Assembly: GCF_902459565.1 (NCBI RefSeq)
Contig: NZ_CABPSN010000005.1
Coordinates: 248,001-312,000, forward strand
DNA from: Pandoraea aquatica
Lineage (GTDB): Bacteria; Pseudomonadota; Gammaproteobacteria; Burkholderiales; Burkholderiaceae
Length of the DNA stretch: 64,000 nt
Reading direction: 5' to 3'
Under the pieces are notes generated by a model. It saw only the letters and a list, made by a program, of their open reading frames with translations. It did no database searches and was not told where the DNA came from. Made by a program: the position numbers and the translations under genes. Below, piece after piece: positions 1 to 9,461 of the stretch. Each line of letters begins with the position of its first letter. The first letter of the stretch is position 1.

Positions 1-1
1 G

Positions 2-253
2 CTGTCGAATTACACGCACGAATCGATGAGCCGCCTATTGCGCCCGCAACGCCCGCCGTTCGATGTGGCATCGCTCTCGACGCGCGAACGCGAAGTGCTG
101 TTATGGACAGCCGAAGGGAAAACCGCCGACGAGATCGGCGATATTCTCGGCATCTCCACACGCACGGTGAATTTCCACATCCGCAACTGTCTCGACAAAA
201 CCGGCTGCCGAAACAAGGTGCAGAGCGCGATCCGCCTCGTTATGTGGCGCTAG
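2..253 (+). CDS. LuxR-family transcriptional regulator, C-terminal part (gene starts before the window)
   Basis: The reading frame is already open at the first base, so only the last 83 codons are visible. They hold a complete GerE/LuxR helix-turn-helix: the LSTREREVLLWTAEGKT entry helix, the DIGDILGIS turn, and the recognition helix TVNFHIRNCLDKTG. The TVNFH signature and short tail after the helix are typical of acyl-homoserine-lactone (AHL) receptors of the LuxR/solo type. The stop codon overlaps the 3' end of a luxI-type gene on the other strand by 14 bp, a tail-to-tail layout known for quorum-sensing pairs in Pandoraea. The AHL-binding domain lies outside the window, so its integrity cannot be judged. 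The partner luxI is damaged (next entry), so this regulator may now be a solo that responds only to foreign AHL. Confidence 0.85.
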   Translation: MSNYTHESMSRLLRPQRPPFDVASLSTREREVLLWTAEGKTADEIGDILGISTRTVNFHIRNCLDKTGCRNKVQSAIRLVMWR

Positions 254-869
254 TGCTTTCGCGCGGCAGAATCACATCTGCCGCCTCGCACGGCGTGCCC
301 CAGGGGGCCGCCGGCTGGGCGGCAGTGATCTCGCTGATGAGGCCAAGTGCAGCGAGCGTCTGCGTATCGAGATCGATGCGGTAAGCCGCCACCCAGCGGC
401 CATCGATGCGATACGCCGCGCCGAGTTTGTGAGTCGGCACGCCAAGACGCACGAACAGGCGAGCGAGACTTACGAACGTCACGCCGATGAGTCGGCGCGC
501 GCCCAACGCTCTCGCGGTGAAGACTGCGGCACGCAGCAACTCTCGTGTGCCGGCCATCGACGCGTCCTTCTGTGTTGCGGGTGCGTCGTCGGACTTCGGC
601 GAATCCCACGCAAATCGGGACAACTCCCACACGCGGGACACCACGGCACTCCCACCGCCATCGCCGCAGTGAAAATCCGGTGCGTCGTCCATGCCGTCGA
701 CGTCCACAGCGGCGTTCAAATCGTCCACAAGGTGCCGGAAATGATCTCGTAGTAGATAGCGATGCGTGGCGGGCAACAGGCGCGCACAGCCGACTATCGC
801 GTCCTCGTTGCCACGCAAGGTGACGTAGACGGTGTCGTCGTGATCGTATTCGTCGGACTCTTCGCCTTC
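240..869 (-). pseudogene. luxI-type acyl-homoserine-lactone synthase, 5'-truncated and fused to an autotransporter gene
   Basis: The frame encodes the LuxI core from about family residue 40 to the C-terminus. It begins EGEESDEYDHDDTVYV, then shows the LRGNEDAIVGCARLLP strand and VWELSRFA. The D-E-Y-D acidic pair and the Arg of CARLLP are kept. The N-terminal alpha1-alpha2 segment with the conserved Arg24, Phe28 and Trp34 that close over S-adenosylmethionine is missing. Upstream of the junction (about 863-873) the DNA instead matches an autotransporter barrel in another frame. There is no ATG near the truncated 5' end; the first usable start in frame is a TTG at 818, inside the core. On family knowledge the product should be inactive. 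A real deletion or an assembly error are both possible. Confidence 0.85.
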
Positions 870-3009
870 CCGAAATGTCCTGCTGCAAATCGATGCCGTT
901 CACACGGACCGAGTTGCTGCGAACGAACTCGTGCGTCACCGCAACCTTGCCGTACGGCTGGAACGTGCCTTTCGACGTCTCGAACGTCTGGCCGAAATGC
1001 ATACCGACCGTGCCGAGCAGCGACTTCGTGCTACTGGTCTCGGCATGCATGCCGTTGTCCAGCGTGAAGTCCGTGCCGCTGGCCCACATGCCTGCCACTT
1101 GTCCGAACGGCTCGATGAACCAGCGATTGCCGAATTCGATCTTGCGACCGACTTCCGCCGACAGGCCCACACCATGGTTGTTGAAGTCGCCCTTGCTGCG
1201 CGTGCCATCGCTCATGCGCACATCCAGCTCCGAGCCGAAGTGGTTGTACTTCAGCACACCGTCGAAGTAGTAACCGTTATTGCCCAGCCAGGTGGCATAA
1301 GCGCCTACGGTGTGGCTTTCGATGGTGCCGTTCGAACCGTTGTTGAACTTCAACCGGCTCGTGCTGGTACCGAACATGCCACCCACCAGCCAGCGACCCG
1401 CGTCGTTTCGCGCCACGACCGCATCGCTACCGCCAATGACACCCCATTGATTCTGGTTGTAGCCCGTACCCGCTGCGGGACGCGCATTGTATTTGCTACC
1501 GAACACACGAGCCCAGGTGCCGCCCTCATCGCCCTCACCCAGTCGCACTTCACCCAATCGCTGACGCAGCACAGTGTGCTCACCCAGCCACGCGGTCGGC
1601 AATGCGTTGTGGATGTTGACCGTCGCGTCGGTACCCGGCGTCAACTCTTCAGTTTTCTCCAGATACCACGACTGCTCGCCACCCGCGTCGCCCGTGGATT
1701 TGAGCACATACGAGTACACACCGGCATCCACCTTGTCGCCCACAAGCGAGAACGTGCCGTCGCCGGCCCCCTGTTCGACCAGAAGCTGTGTCTCGACGCC
1801 GCCTTCGGTCCCGGTGTTCTTAACGTGCAACTGGTGCTCGCCGGTCGCGTTCTCCACGTCGAGCAGATCAGCGCCGCCCAGTTGCAGGTCTGCTTGCATC
1901 TGGAAGGTGCCGTTGCCTGACAGATCGGCGACGTCGAGCGTATGGAAAGTGCCTGCGGCCGCAGTGCCGTGGATGTCGATGAACCCGCCGTCCATCGTGA
2001 TCTTGGCCATCTCCTGATCGGCGGTCAGCGCCCATTTGCCGTTCGAGTTGACGGCCAGCGAATCGACGCCGATCAGCTTTCCGGTGATGGAGCCATAGTT
2101 TTGCAGCGTCAGATCCAGCGTCGCGCTGCCGTCGCTCACGATGTCGCCGGTCAACTGGGAGTTATCGACGCTCACGGTCGAATCGAGACCATCTCGCAGT
2201 TCGATCAACACGCCATTCGAGCCTGTGATCGTGGTGCCGTTCTCAATCTCAAGCACCACCTTCTTACCTTCCCTATCGACAGGATCGGCCTGAATCAGAA
2301 TGCCGGGACCATCGGTGCCTTCGATGTGCGTTCCGTTCAGGACAGCTCGCGATTCATCTCGGCTGACGCCGCTCGACAGCCAGATGCCGTGATCACCCGT
2401 CACGCTCCCCCCGAAGATGTGAACTTCGGAATCGCGAGAATACACGCCGGCAGTTTTCTCGCCGTTGGGGTTCGGGCGTGGCGTGGCGCGGATGTGCGAA
2501 TCTTTGAGAAGGAGCGATGCACTCCGGCCCAAGTGCACGCCAAATCCAACGCCCGTAATCGTGGAGTTGAACACCGACGCCCCGGAGGGCTTAACGTTCT
2601 GCCCCCCGGTACCGAGCCACAACCCGACACCGTTCTCGCTCGAAATGTGAGAGTTTCGGACGATTGCGGTCGAATTCTCAAGCGCGAGACCGCCGTTCAT
2701 ACCGACAGTGCCATGCACTCGCACGCCATCGAGATTCAGATGGCTATTTTCATTGACGCGGATCCAATTCGTCTCTGTGCCCGGGTTGACGGTCAATTGA
2801 GAGCCGTTGTTCACGACCCAGGTTTCTGAAGGATCACCCGGCGCGTCAAGCGTGTGTTCGCCGCCGTCGCTGATGATCCGGGCCTGCGCGGTGACGCTCA
2901 GACACGCGAGCAGGAGCGCAACACCCTGTGCGATACGGCTCGGAAAAAGAGACGAAGACGCAGGAGAATGGGGAGATGCGGCATCGCGCCGCTGGCTGGT
3001 CGTACGCAT
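870..3009 (-). pseudogene. Autotransporter (type Va) gene, 3' end lost at a junction with luxI
   Basis: The start is the ATG at 3009, which has GGAAA about 8 nt upstream; a TTG at 3024 is also in frame. Residues 1-44 are a long signal peptide ending VTAQA. A passenger of parallel-beta-helix type follows, with repeats of the form N.TTITGSNG and VDNSQLTGDI. The C-terminal barrel begins near GTWARVFGSKYN. It aligns throughout with the complete paralogue next door as far as VNGIDLQQDISG, then diverges abruptly at about 870. The paralogue has some 50 more barrel residues ending in a terminal Phe. Here the frame runs on antisense-shifted through the luxI remnant to a stop at 250, adding about 206 Arg-rich non-homologous residues. 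The lost last strands and C-terminal aromatic signal should prevent BAM-dependent insertion. Confidence 0.83.
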
Positions 3010-3137
3010 GATGGTCGTTTCCAAAAATGATCAAAACGACGCGAAGCGTACGGACACCTCCCACTAAAACTTAATTTTTGCGATGAAAAACACCAATATT
3101 CATCGAAATTCACCGATATTCCACCGCACTCACCGAT

Positions 3138-5390
3138 TCAGAACGTGTAACGCACCCCCAATTGAACACCCCAGGGCTGGTTGATGTGACGGCCGACACT
3201 CGATTCCACTTCCGAATAGATCTGAAGATTGCGGCGCACTTGCCCCGTCACCCCTGCGCCGAACTCGAAGCGCGTTCCTGACAGATCACTGTTGAAACCA
3301 ATACCGTTGACGACGACCTGATTGCTCTTGATGAACTCCTGAACCAGCGCGAGCTTCAGGTAGGGTTGGATCAGACCACCGCCGGAGAGCGCCAGTGTCT
3401 TGCCAAACGCAGCCCCCACGCGCAGTTGCACCGAGCCGGTATGCGCCGTACTGGATTGCATGCCGTTGGTTAGCGTGAAGTCGTCTCCGCCTACGCGCAG
3501 CAATGATAGGTGCGCATAGGGTTCGAGGAACCAGTCGTCGTTGAATTTCATATGACGGCCAAACTCGAACGTGGCACCGACGCCGTTTTCACCGAAACTG
3601 CCGTGCGCGCCTTCACCATCGCTCATGATCACGTTGGCATCGTTCTGGAAGTGGTTGTAGCGCACCACGGTCTCGAAGTAGTAACCCGTTGCGGCGAGCC
3701 ACGTGCCATAGAGACCTGCCGTGTAGCTGTTCACACCACCGGTCGAGCCACCGTCAAATGAGAGCTTGCTGTGGCTGGTACCGAGCAATGCGCCGACCAG
3801 CCATGTGCCGCCCCAGGCCTTCCCGACGACGGCGTCGGCACCGCCCATGACGCCGTATTGGGTCTGTCTGTAATCGACACCGGAGACCGGCGTCGCATGA
3901 AACTGCTTTCCATAGGTCCGAATCCATGCGCCGCTATTGCTCTGGTCTGCGAGACGGACATCGCCAAGACGGGTGCGCAGAATCGCCTGCTCGCCCTGCC
4001 AGACTGTCGGTGCTACGCCGGAAATACCGATGACGGTCTGAGCGCCCGGCGTCAGATCCGGCCCACCCGGGTCGCCGGGATCGTGCGGATCGGTCATGAG
4101 CACCCAGTTGTTCCCATCCTGACGCAGGTCGTAGCTATACACGCCGGCGTCGACTTTGCCACCCACCAGCGAGAATGCAGCGCCGCCGCCGCCGGTCGTC
4201 ACCACGGTCAAAGGTTGGATTTGCGGCGGTTCCGCGCCGGTGTTCTGGATGTGAAGTTGGTAGCTGCCGGTCGCGTTGCCCGTCACCGCCAGCAAATCGC
4301 CGGTGTGGGTCGCGATGTTGGTGCCCATCTGGAAGTCGCCGTTACCGGAGAGTGTTCCGAGCGTCAACGTGTGGAAGGTTCCGGTACCGGCCGCCGTGCC
4401 CGAAATATTGATCGTGCCGCCGTTCATGGTCACGGTCGGCACCGTGTTGTTCGCCGTCAGGTTCCACTTGCCACCGGAATTGACGGCGAGCGAATTGAGA
4501 TTGACGAGAGAGCCCGTCAGTGACGCATTGTTCTGTAAAGTCAGATCGACAATCGCGGTGCCGTCTCCGGTCACGTTCCCCGTCAGTTGTGAATTGTCGA
4601 CGGTCACCGTCGAGGTCATAGCGCCGACGGCTTTGATGACGTTGCCGTCGCTACCGGTAATCGTAGTGCCGTTCTCGATATTGATGGTTGCCGTTGGGCC
4701 ATCGGTAATGCCGTTCTGAGGCTGGATGAGGATGCCGGCCCCGGCGTTCCCGGTCAGTGACGTGCCGTTGAGGGTCGTCGTCGAGGCGACACCGCCCGTC
4801 CCCGTGGCGACCCACATACCATTCTGGCCCGTCACGCTACCGCCATTAATGACCAAGGTGGAAGCGAAGTTGGCAACACCGGATTGAAATGGGTCCGGGC
4901 CGTTGGCGCTCAACGTCGAGTTGTTGATCGTCAATACCCCTCGCGCCCCCACGGACGCACCGAACAGCACGCCCGAGAGCGTACTGTTGTTGATGGTCAC
5001 AATAGGTTGAACGGTAGACCCACCGGCCGCCCCCAATGCAACGGCTGTCGAACGAGTGCTGGTGACAGAACTGTTCGAGATGGTGCCCGAGGTATTCAGA
5101 AACTGAATGGCTGAGTTCACGCCCACGGTTTGCAGCACCGTCGCTCCATCCATGTTCAGCGTGCTTCCCGTGGAGAGCGTGATGAAGTTGGTCGCCGCCC
5201 CCGGTTCGACTGTCAGCGAACCGCCGTTGATGACACTCCACGTTTCCGCCGGGTTTCCCGGTGCCGCAACGGTTTGAGCAACACCGTCCACGATCGCCGC
5301 ATGGGCCTGAGCCGCCAGGCACGCCACACAGACCGCGACGGCATGTGCAATCGGATGACGCGCAAGCGTCCTGGGCTTTGACGTTTTCAT
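3138..5390 (-). CDS. Autotransporter with beta-helix passenger and C-terminal barrel
   Basis: This 750-residue protein has a good start: AGGAGA lies 6 nt before the ATG. Residues 1-31 form a signal peptide (cleavage after AQAHA). Residues 32 to about 455 are a Ser/Thr/Gly/Asn-rich passenger of short repeated beta strands (INNSTLSG, LNGTSLTGNAG, VDNSQLTGNVTG), as in pertactin-like solenoids. A Gly/Asp/Pro linker (HDPGDPGGPD) leads to the barrel, about 480-750 (GAWIRTYGKQF to GVRYTF), which ends in the terminal Phe needed for outer-membrane insertion. It is a tandem paralogue of the truncated gene downstream, 128 bp away. A lux-box-like dyad sits at 5616-5637 upstream, which suggests AHL control. 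The role (adhesion, aggregation or other) cannot be read from the sequence. Confidence 0.9.
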   Translation of the reverse strand: MKTSKPRTLARHPIAHAVAVCVACLAAQAHAAIVDGVAQTVAAPGNPAETWSVINGGSLTVEPGAATNFITLSTGSTLNMDGATVLQTVGVNSAIQFLNTSGTISNSSVTSTRSTAVALGAAGGSTVQPIVTINNSTLSGVLFGASVGARGVLTINNSTLSANGPDPFQSGVANFASTLVINGGSVTGQNGMWVATGTGGVASTTTLNGTSLTGNAGAGILIQPQNGITDGPTATINIENGTTITGSDGNVIKAVGAMTSTVTVDNSQLTGNVTGDGTAIVDLTLQNNASLTGSLVNLNSLAVNSGGKWNLTANNTVPTVTMNGGTINISGTAAGTGTFHTLTLGTLSGNGDFQMGTNIATHTGDLLAVTGNATGSYQLHIQNTGAEPPQIQPLTVVTTGGGGAAFSLVGGKVDAGVYSYDLRQDGNNWVLMTDPHDPGDPGGPDLTPGAQTVIGISGVAPTVWQGEQAILRTRLGDVRLADQSNSGAWIRTYGKQFHATPVSGVDYRQTQYGVMGGADAVVGKAWGGTWLVGALLGTSHSKLSFDGGSTGGVNSYTAGLYGTWLAATGYYFETVVRYNHFQNDANVIMSDGEGAHGSFGENGVGATFEFGRHMKFNDDWFLEPYAHLSLLRVGGDDFTLTNGMQSSTAHTGSVQLRVGAAFGKTLALSGGGLIQPYLKLALVQEFIKSNQVVVNGIGFNSDLSGTRFEFGAGVTGQVRRNLQIYSEVESSVGRHINQPWGVQLGVRYTF

Positions 5391-5615
5391 ACGGTTCTCC
5401 TACACAAAGGCATGACAAACCGATTGATGCGACAAGACCGGCGGTCGCCCCCACCAGGCGATCCGCCGACAAACAAGCCCCTTCACCCCCCCCTGATTGC
5501 CCGACCTCGTGGACTGTCGGCCGCACCCCGTCTTATTTGCAAGGGAAAACCCTATGCAATCATGGGGTTGCGACATCTTTATTGATTGAAAGTTAGGTTC
5601 AGACGGCCGAAATCG

Positions 5616-5637
5616 CACCTGTCAACGTTGACAGGTG
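5616..5637 (-). promoter_or_regulatory. Perfect lux-box-like palindrome upstream of the autotransporter gene
   Basis: The central 20 bases, ACCTGTCAACGTTGACAGGT, are a perfect dyad matching the LuxR/LasR-type pattern CTGnCA-n4-TGnCAG; one further C/G pair extends it to 22 bp. It lies in the gene-free stretch 5391-5726, about 226 bp before the autotransporter ATG. Reading toward that gene, a weak -10 candidate (TAACTT, 5595-5590) would place the box centre near -42, the usual class II LuxR position. A luxR/luxI locus lies 5 kb away. Binding is inferred, not shown. The rest of 5391-5726 holds no other recognisable gene. Confidence 0.6.
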
Positions 5638-5726
5638 TCAAGGCGAAGCTTTCGTGTAATGCTCGGGACGCGGCCGTCCCGACGCGAGAGGCGTTCGGGA
5701 GCGGCGCAAGGTCGGAGAAATGCCCC

Positions 5727-6917
5727 TCAGCGGGCACCGCCGGAGGCGGAAGACGGCGCTGACGGCGACTTCGCCAGATCAGGCAGATTCGGGATAAACG
5801 ACGGCGTAGTGGCCAGCGTTGCGATCATGGTCTCGGCAAGCTCCGCCGGATCGACCGCGCTCACGTCGCTTTCCGTTTGCAGCGGCGTGGACTGGCAGCG
5901 CGGCGTGAGACGCAGATAGGGCGGCTCGGCGGCAGCAAACAGCGTCACGCTCGGCGCGCGTGTGGTGTGGGCTACATGCATCAGCCCGCCGTCTGCGCCG
6001 ACGAACAGCGATGCGTTCCCAATCACTCGCTTGGCATCGCGCAACGTCAACTGACCGACGAACGACACCAACTCCAGATGCCGGAACTTTGCCTCCATGA
6101 GCGCCTTGGCGGCATCGGCACCGTTGCCCGAACCCAACAACACGATGCCAGTGGGCAAGCCGGGGGCATACGCTGCGTCATAGGCGTCGAGGCACGCATG
6201 CCAGTGGGCATAAGTCCGGCGCGGCTCTACACCGCCCATCGCCAGCACCACGAACGGCCCTGACGGCAGTTGATTCACGACGGCTGCCGGCAAGTCCGTC
6301 TCTTCACGCAGATACGGCTTTGCCTGTGTAAAGAGTTCGTCCGGTCCCAGTTGCAGGCCGAAGACATCGTTGACGGCCGCCAGACTGAACTGCGTCTGAT
6401 TCCGGTCCGGTCCGTGGAAAAAGCGGAACAGGCACGCGAACGGCAGCGTCGCGAAAAAGCGGCGTTTGATGCGCAGCGTCGGGTAGTTGAATTCCTGCAT
6501 GACGACAACGTCGTAATCGGCCGGATTCACGGCCGCCGGATCGTCGAAGACGTTGCGAAAGATGTCGTCGCCCTCGAACACCGCCTTGAGTCCTGGGCTG
6601 ATGAGCAGATCGATGGGACCTTCGCGCCCGCGCAGCAACGCACGGCCCGACATATCCATGACGGCGTCGCCCACGGAGTGCTTTCCGCCGTAAATCCACA
6701 ACACACGTGCGTGCGGCGCGACGTGCCGGACCTCATGGCGCGGTTGGCCACTCATCGCGAGACGCAGACGGCGATGGAGGTATTTTTTGGCGACGGTGAA
6801 CGCCGACGTGCGTTGCATGAAGACGTCGGGCTCGTGATACACCCACGCGTAGGGAATGCGGGTGCTCGGCTCGGTGAGCGCCTCCAGTCGGCGGGCGATG
6901 AAACGCGGAAGTGGCAT
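5727..6917 (-). CDS. Glycosyltransferase family 9 (heptosyltransferase-like)
   Basis: This 396-residue protein has the two-lobed layout of ADP-heptose:LPS heptosyltransferases. The N-terminal lobe includes ARVLWIYGGKHSVGDAVMD, where the GT9 loop reads G.KHSVGDA. The C-terminal nucleotide-sugar lobe has FVVLAMGGVEPRRTY, IVLLGSGNGADA and the strongly conserved ASLFVGADGGLMHVAH with the D/H pair of GT9 enzymes. It probably adds a sugar in lipopolysaccharide core, capsule or another surface glycan at the inner face of the membrane. There are no other LPS genes around it, so the acceptor is unknown. The C-terminal 30 residues are Pro/Ser-rich. It is transcribed alone, with 190 bp to the rhodanese gene upstream. 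Confidence 0.8.
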   Translation of the reverse strand: MPLPRFIARRLEALTEPSTRIPYAWVYHEPDVFMQRTSAFTVAKKYLHRRLRLAMSGQPRHEVRHVAPHARVLWIYGGKHSVGDAVMDMSGRALLRGREGPIDLLISPGLKAVFEGDDIFRNVFDDPAAVNPADYDVVVMQEFNYPTLRIKRRFFATLPFACLFRFFHGPDRNQTQFSLAAVNDVFGLQLGPDELFTQAKPYLREETDLPAAVVNQLPSGPFVVLAMGGVEPRRTYAHWHACLDAYDAAYAPGLPTGIVLLGSGNGADAAKALMEAKFRHLELVSFVGQLTLRDAKRVIGNASLFVGADGGLMHVAHTTRAPSVTLFAAAEPPYLRLTPRCQSTPLQTESDVSAVDPAELAETMIATLATTPSFIPNLPDLAKSPSAPSSASGGAR

Positions 6918-7107
6918 GGTCGGTTCGAAAGCTGGGCGGCCCTATCGCGGTATCGCGATATCGCCGGCCCACTCATCGCCGATCTGCGAGATCGAATTTG
7001 CAGGCCGTCGCAGGGCAGCGCCGGAAGTTCGGGAGTATGCCACGGGCGCACCGCCGGGACGGTTCGCGTCCCGGCAGATTCGGACAAATGCCCTCTACGC
7101 TGACGAC

Positions 7108-8757
7108 CTACACCACCGCAAAGTGATGCGTGCCGTCGCGATGCAGTTGATCAACGAGACCGAACTCCCAATCGAGATACGCCTGCATGGCTTCCGCTGC
7201 GTTGTCGGTGCCTTCGTACGGACGGCGATAGCGGTCGTCACGGGCGCTAGCCAGATGCGTCTCTCCCGTCTCAAGCGGCAACCCGGCGTTAATCCACGCC
7301 TGCGTGCCGCCATCGAGTACCACGATCTCGGCGTCGGTCAGACGCCGCAGGTCGGCTGCCGCAAAGCGCGCCAGCAGGCTGGAGCCGCACGTCAGCACAT
7401 AACGCTGCACAGGGCCAATCGTGCGCAGCGCTTCGGCCAGACGCGCGCGAATCACGAACCATGCGCCCGGGACATGACGTTTGACGTAATTCACGCCTGA
7501 CGTGAAGTCGAGCACCGCGATCTGTCCGGGCGCGGCTTCCTCAAGCCAGCGCGCGAGCAGCGCAGGCGTCACGGTCGCGACCTCCGGTGCGCTCGGCGTG
7601 TGCAGCGGCCAGCCGCCCTGCGCGCTACGTGCATGCGCGCTGTGCGGCTCCACGACATACACCGTCCACCCCATTTGCGCGAGCCACGAGCCGGTCATGT
7701 CGGCGCGTACGCCGTCATCGTCCGCCAATACGATCCACGCGCCGCGCACCGGTGCCTGATGATCCGTTTCCTGCACGAGCTGACCGCCCTGTGCGTTGGC
7801 GAAATCCGGCAGATGCCCCGCCGCATACTCCTCCGGTGTACGCACGTCGAAGCGATAGACGGTGCGTCCCGGCGCATTCAGCGACGGCACGTCGTCCAGC
7901 GCGATGCGACGCACCCCCGCACGATCCGCCACAGCGCGCGCCCCTTCACGGGCAACGGCCAGGGTGGCCTCGCGCACCGTGGCCGGATGACGGCGGTCTG
8001 CGCCGCGCTCCAGCGTCTGACCGGCGAGCGTCCAGCCGATGGTGCCGTTACGCAGCGCAGCCACGGGATTCGGCAGTCCGGCGTTCACGAGCGATTGCGT
8101 GCCGATGATGCTGCGCGTGCGTCCTGCGCAATTGACGATCACGCGCGTGGCCGGGTCCGGCGCAAGCTCGCGAACCCGCAGCACCAGCTCGGCACCGGGC
8201 ACGCTCGTCGAACCGGGAATGTTCATCGTCTGATATTCGTCGAAGCGTCGGGCATCGACGACCACGACGTCGGCATCCGCATCGAGCAGTGCCTGCACTT
8301 CCTGCGCCGAGAGCGACGGCGTATGACGCAGCCCTTCGACCCACTCGCCGAACGCTTTGCTCGGCACATTCACATCGCGGAAGACTTCGCCACCGGCGGC
8401 AATCCAGCCGTCAAGACCGCCCGCCAACAGATTGACGTCGGTGTAACCGAGCTTGCGCAGCACGGCGGCTGCGCGCGGCGCGAGGTCTTCGCCAGCGTGC
8501 ACGCCGTAGACGACGATGCGCGTGTCGCGACGCGGAATGCGCGCCCACGCGTCGATCTCCACGCGCGAGAGCGGCAGGTTGGCGGCCCACAGCGGGTGCG
8601 TCTGCGCGAACGGGTCTTCTTCACGTACGTCGAGCAGTGCGATTTCCTCGCGCGCGAGCAGCGCGGCGCGCACGTCGGCATAGGTCAGTTCGGGGAAGTC
8701 TGCGGCCTGCGAGGGCGCATCGTGGGTCGTGTGGTTCGGATACTCGGACACGGTCAT
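7108..8757 (-). CDS. Multi-module rhodanese-like sulfurtransferase
   Basis: The 549-residue cytosolic protein carries four rhodanese modules: about 20-130 (YADVRAALLAREEIALLDVRE), 145-245 (LDADADVVVVDARRFDEYQ), 275-380 (VYRFDVRTPEEYAAGHLPDF) and 395-500. The catalytic-loop Cys is visible in module 2 (NCAGRTRS) and module 4 (TCGSSLLAR); modules 1 and 3 seem to lack it and are probably structural. Such proteins move sulfane sulfur to cyanide, sulfite or thiols. It follows a cysteine-dioxygenase-type gene by 38 bp in one operon, which fits persulfide or sulfite handling downstream of thiol oxidation. The four-module size is much larger than single- or double-domain rhodaneses but known in Burkholderiales. 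Confidence 0.88.
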   Translation of the reverse strand: MTVSEYPNHTTHDAPSQAADFPELTYADVRAALLAREEIALLDVREEDPFAQTHPLWAANLPLSRVEIDAWARIPRRDTRIVVYGVHAGEDLAPRAAAVLRKLGYTDVNLLAGGLDGWIAAGGEVFRDVNVPSKAFGEWVEGLRHTPSLSAQEVQALLDADADVVVVDARRFDEYQTMNIPGSTSVPGAELVLRVRELAPDPATRVIVNCAGRTRSIIGTQSLVNAGLPNPVAALRNGTIGWTLAGQTLERGADRRHPATVREATLAVAREGARAVADRAGVRRIALDDVPSLNAPGRTVYRFDVRTPEEYAAGHLPDFANAQGGQLVQETDHQAPVRGAWIVLADDDGVRADMTGSWLAQMGWTVYVVEPHSAHARSAQGGWPLHTPSAPEVATVTPALLARWLEEAAPGQIAVLDFTSGVNYVKRHVPGAWFVIRARLAEALRTIGPVQRYVLTCGSSLLARFAAADLRRLTDAEIVVLDGGTQAWINAGLPLETGETHLASARDDRYRRPYEGTDNAAEAMQAYLDWEFGLVDQLHRDGTHHFAVV

Positions 8758-8795
8758 TCCTTGAATTCGTCAGATGTCGAAACGTTGATGCTTGT

Positions 8796-9461
8796 TCATT
8801 GCTGGTCGGCGGGCGGTGCGGCCTTACCCCACGGATTGGGCAACTGCGCGTTGGCGTAGCCTGACACGAAACCCTTGCGCTCGCCCGTCTCCGTAAAGAC
8901 GCTGCGATGCACCGCGCCGATGTTCGCGCCATAAACGTGGATGCTCACGGACACGCGATCGGCATACACATTGCTCACGCGGTGAATGTCGCCCAGCCGT
9001 GGCGACAACACCTCCACATCGCCCGGCAAAAGCCGAACCGCTTCACCCGCCACGACGGGAACGCCCTTCGCGTCGAGCACATACGGTTGCGAGTCTTCCG
9101 AGCCGCGCAGCATACCGATCAGGCCCCACACAGTGTGGTCGTGAATCGGCGTGCGTTGCCCCGGCCCCCAGACGAAGCTCACGATGGAGAAACGCTGCGC
9201 CGAATCGCAGTGCAGCAAGAACTGTTGGTAATGGTCGGGATGGGGTGTGGCGAACGCGTCCGGCAGCCAGTCGTCGCGGGCCACCAGTTGCGCGAGCAGG
9301 CCCGCGCCCTCTTCGAGCAGCGTCGTCTCGTGCGGACGCCGCTCCAACAACCGCGAAAATGCGGCGACGAAGGTGCGCAAGGGATCGAGCGCGTCGTAAT
9401 CGTGAGCCGGCAGGTCGCGCGACAACGCGATGCCATCCAGCACTTCGGTCGTACCAGTCAT
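8796..9461 (-). CDS. Cysteine dioxygenase-type thiol dioxygenase (cupin)
   Basis: The ATG at 9461 overlaps the stop of the upstream acyl-CoA-dehydrogenase-fold gene (ATGA), showing translational coupling; the frame is open further upstream but that region belongs to the other gene. The 221-residue product is a bacterial CDO-like cupin. It has the PIHDHTVWGLIGMLRG motif with two iron-binding His, followed by the third His in GDIHRVSNV and the Ser/His/Tyr region VSIHVYGANIG. These enzymes use non-haem Fe(II) and O2 to oxidise cysteine or 3-mercaptopropionate to the sulfinate. The substrate cannot be fixed from the sequence. Neighbours (rhodanese, sulfonate monooxygenase and transporter genes) point to organosulfur breakdown. 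Confidence 0.88.
   Translation of the reverse strand: MTGTTEVLDGIALSRDLPAHDYDALDPLRTFVAAFSRLLERRPHETTLLEEGAGLLAQLVARDDWLPDAFATPHPDHYQQFLLHCDSAQRFSIVSFVWGPGQRTPIHDHTVWGLIGMLRGSEDSQPYVLDAKGVPVVAGEAVRLLPGDVEVLSPRLGDIHRVSNVYADRVSVSIHVYGANIGAVHRSVFTETGERKGFVSGYANAQLPNPWGKAAPPADQQ

Noticed and set aside
250-867. C-terminal 206 codons of the long autotransporter frame as a real protein domain
   Set aside because: They are the luxI remnant read in the wrong frame: Arg-rich, without homology to the paralogue's barrel.
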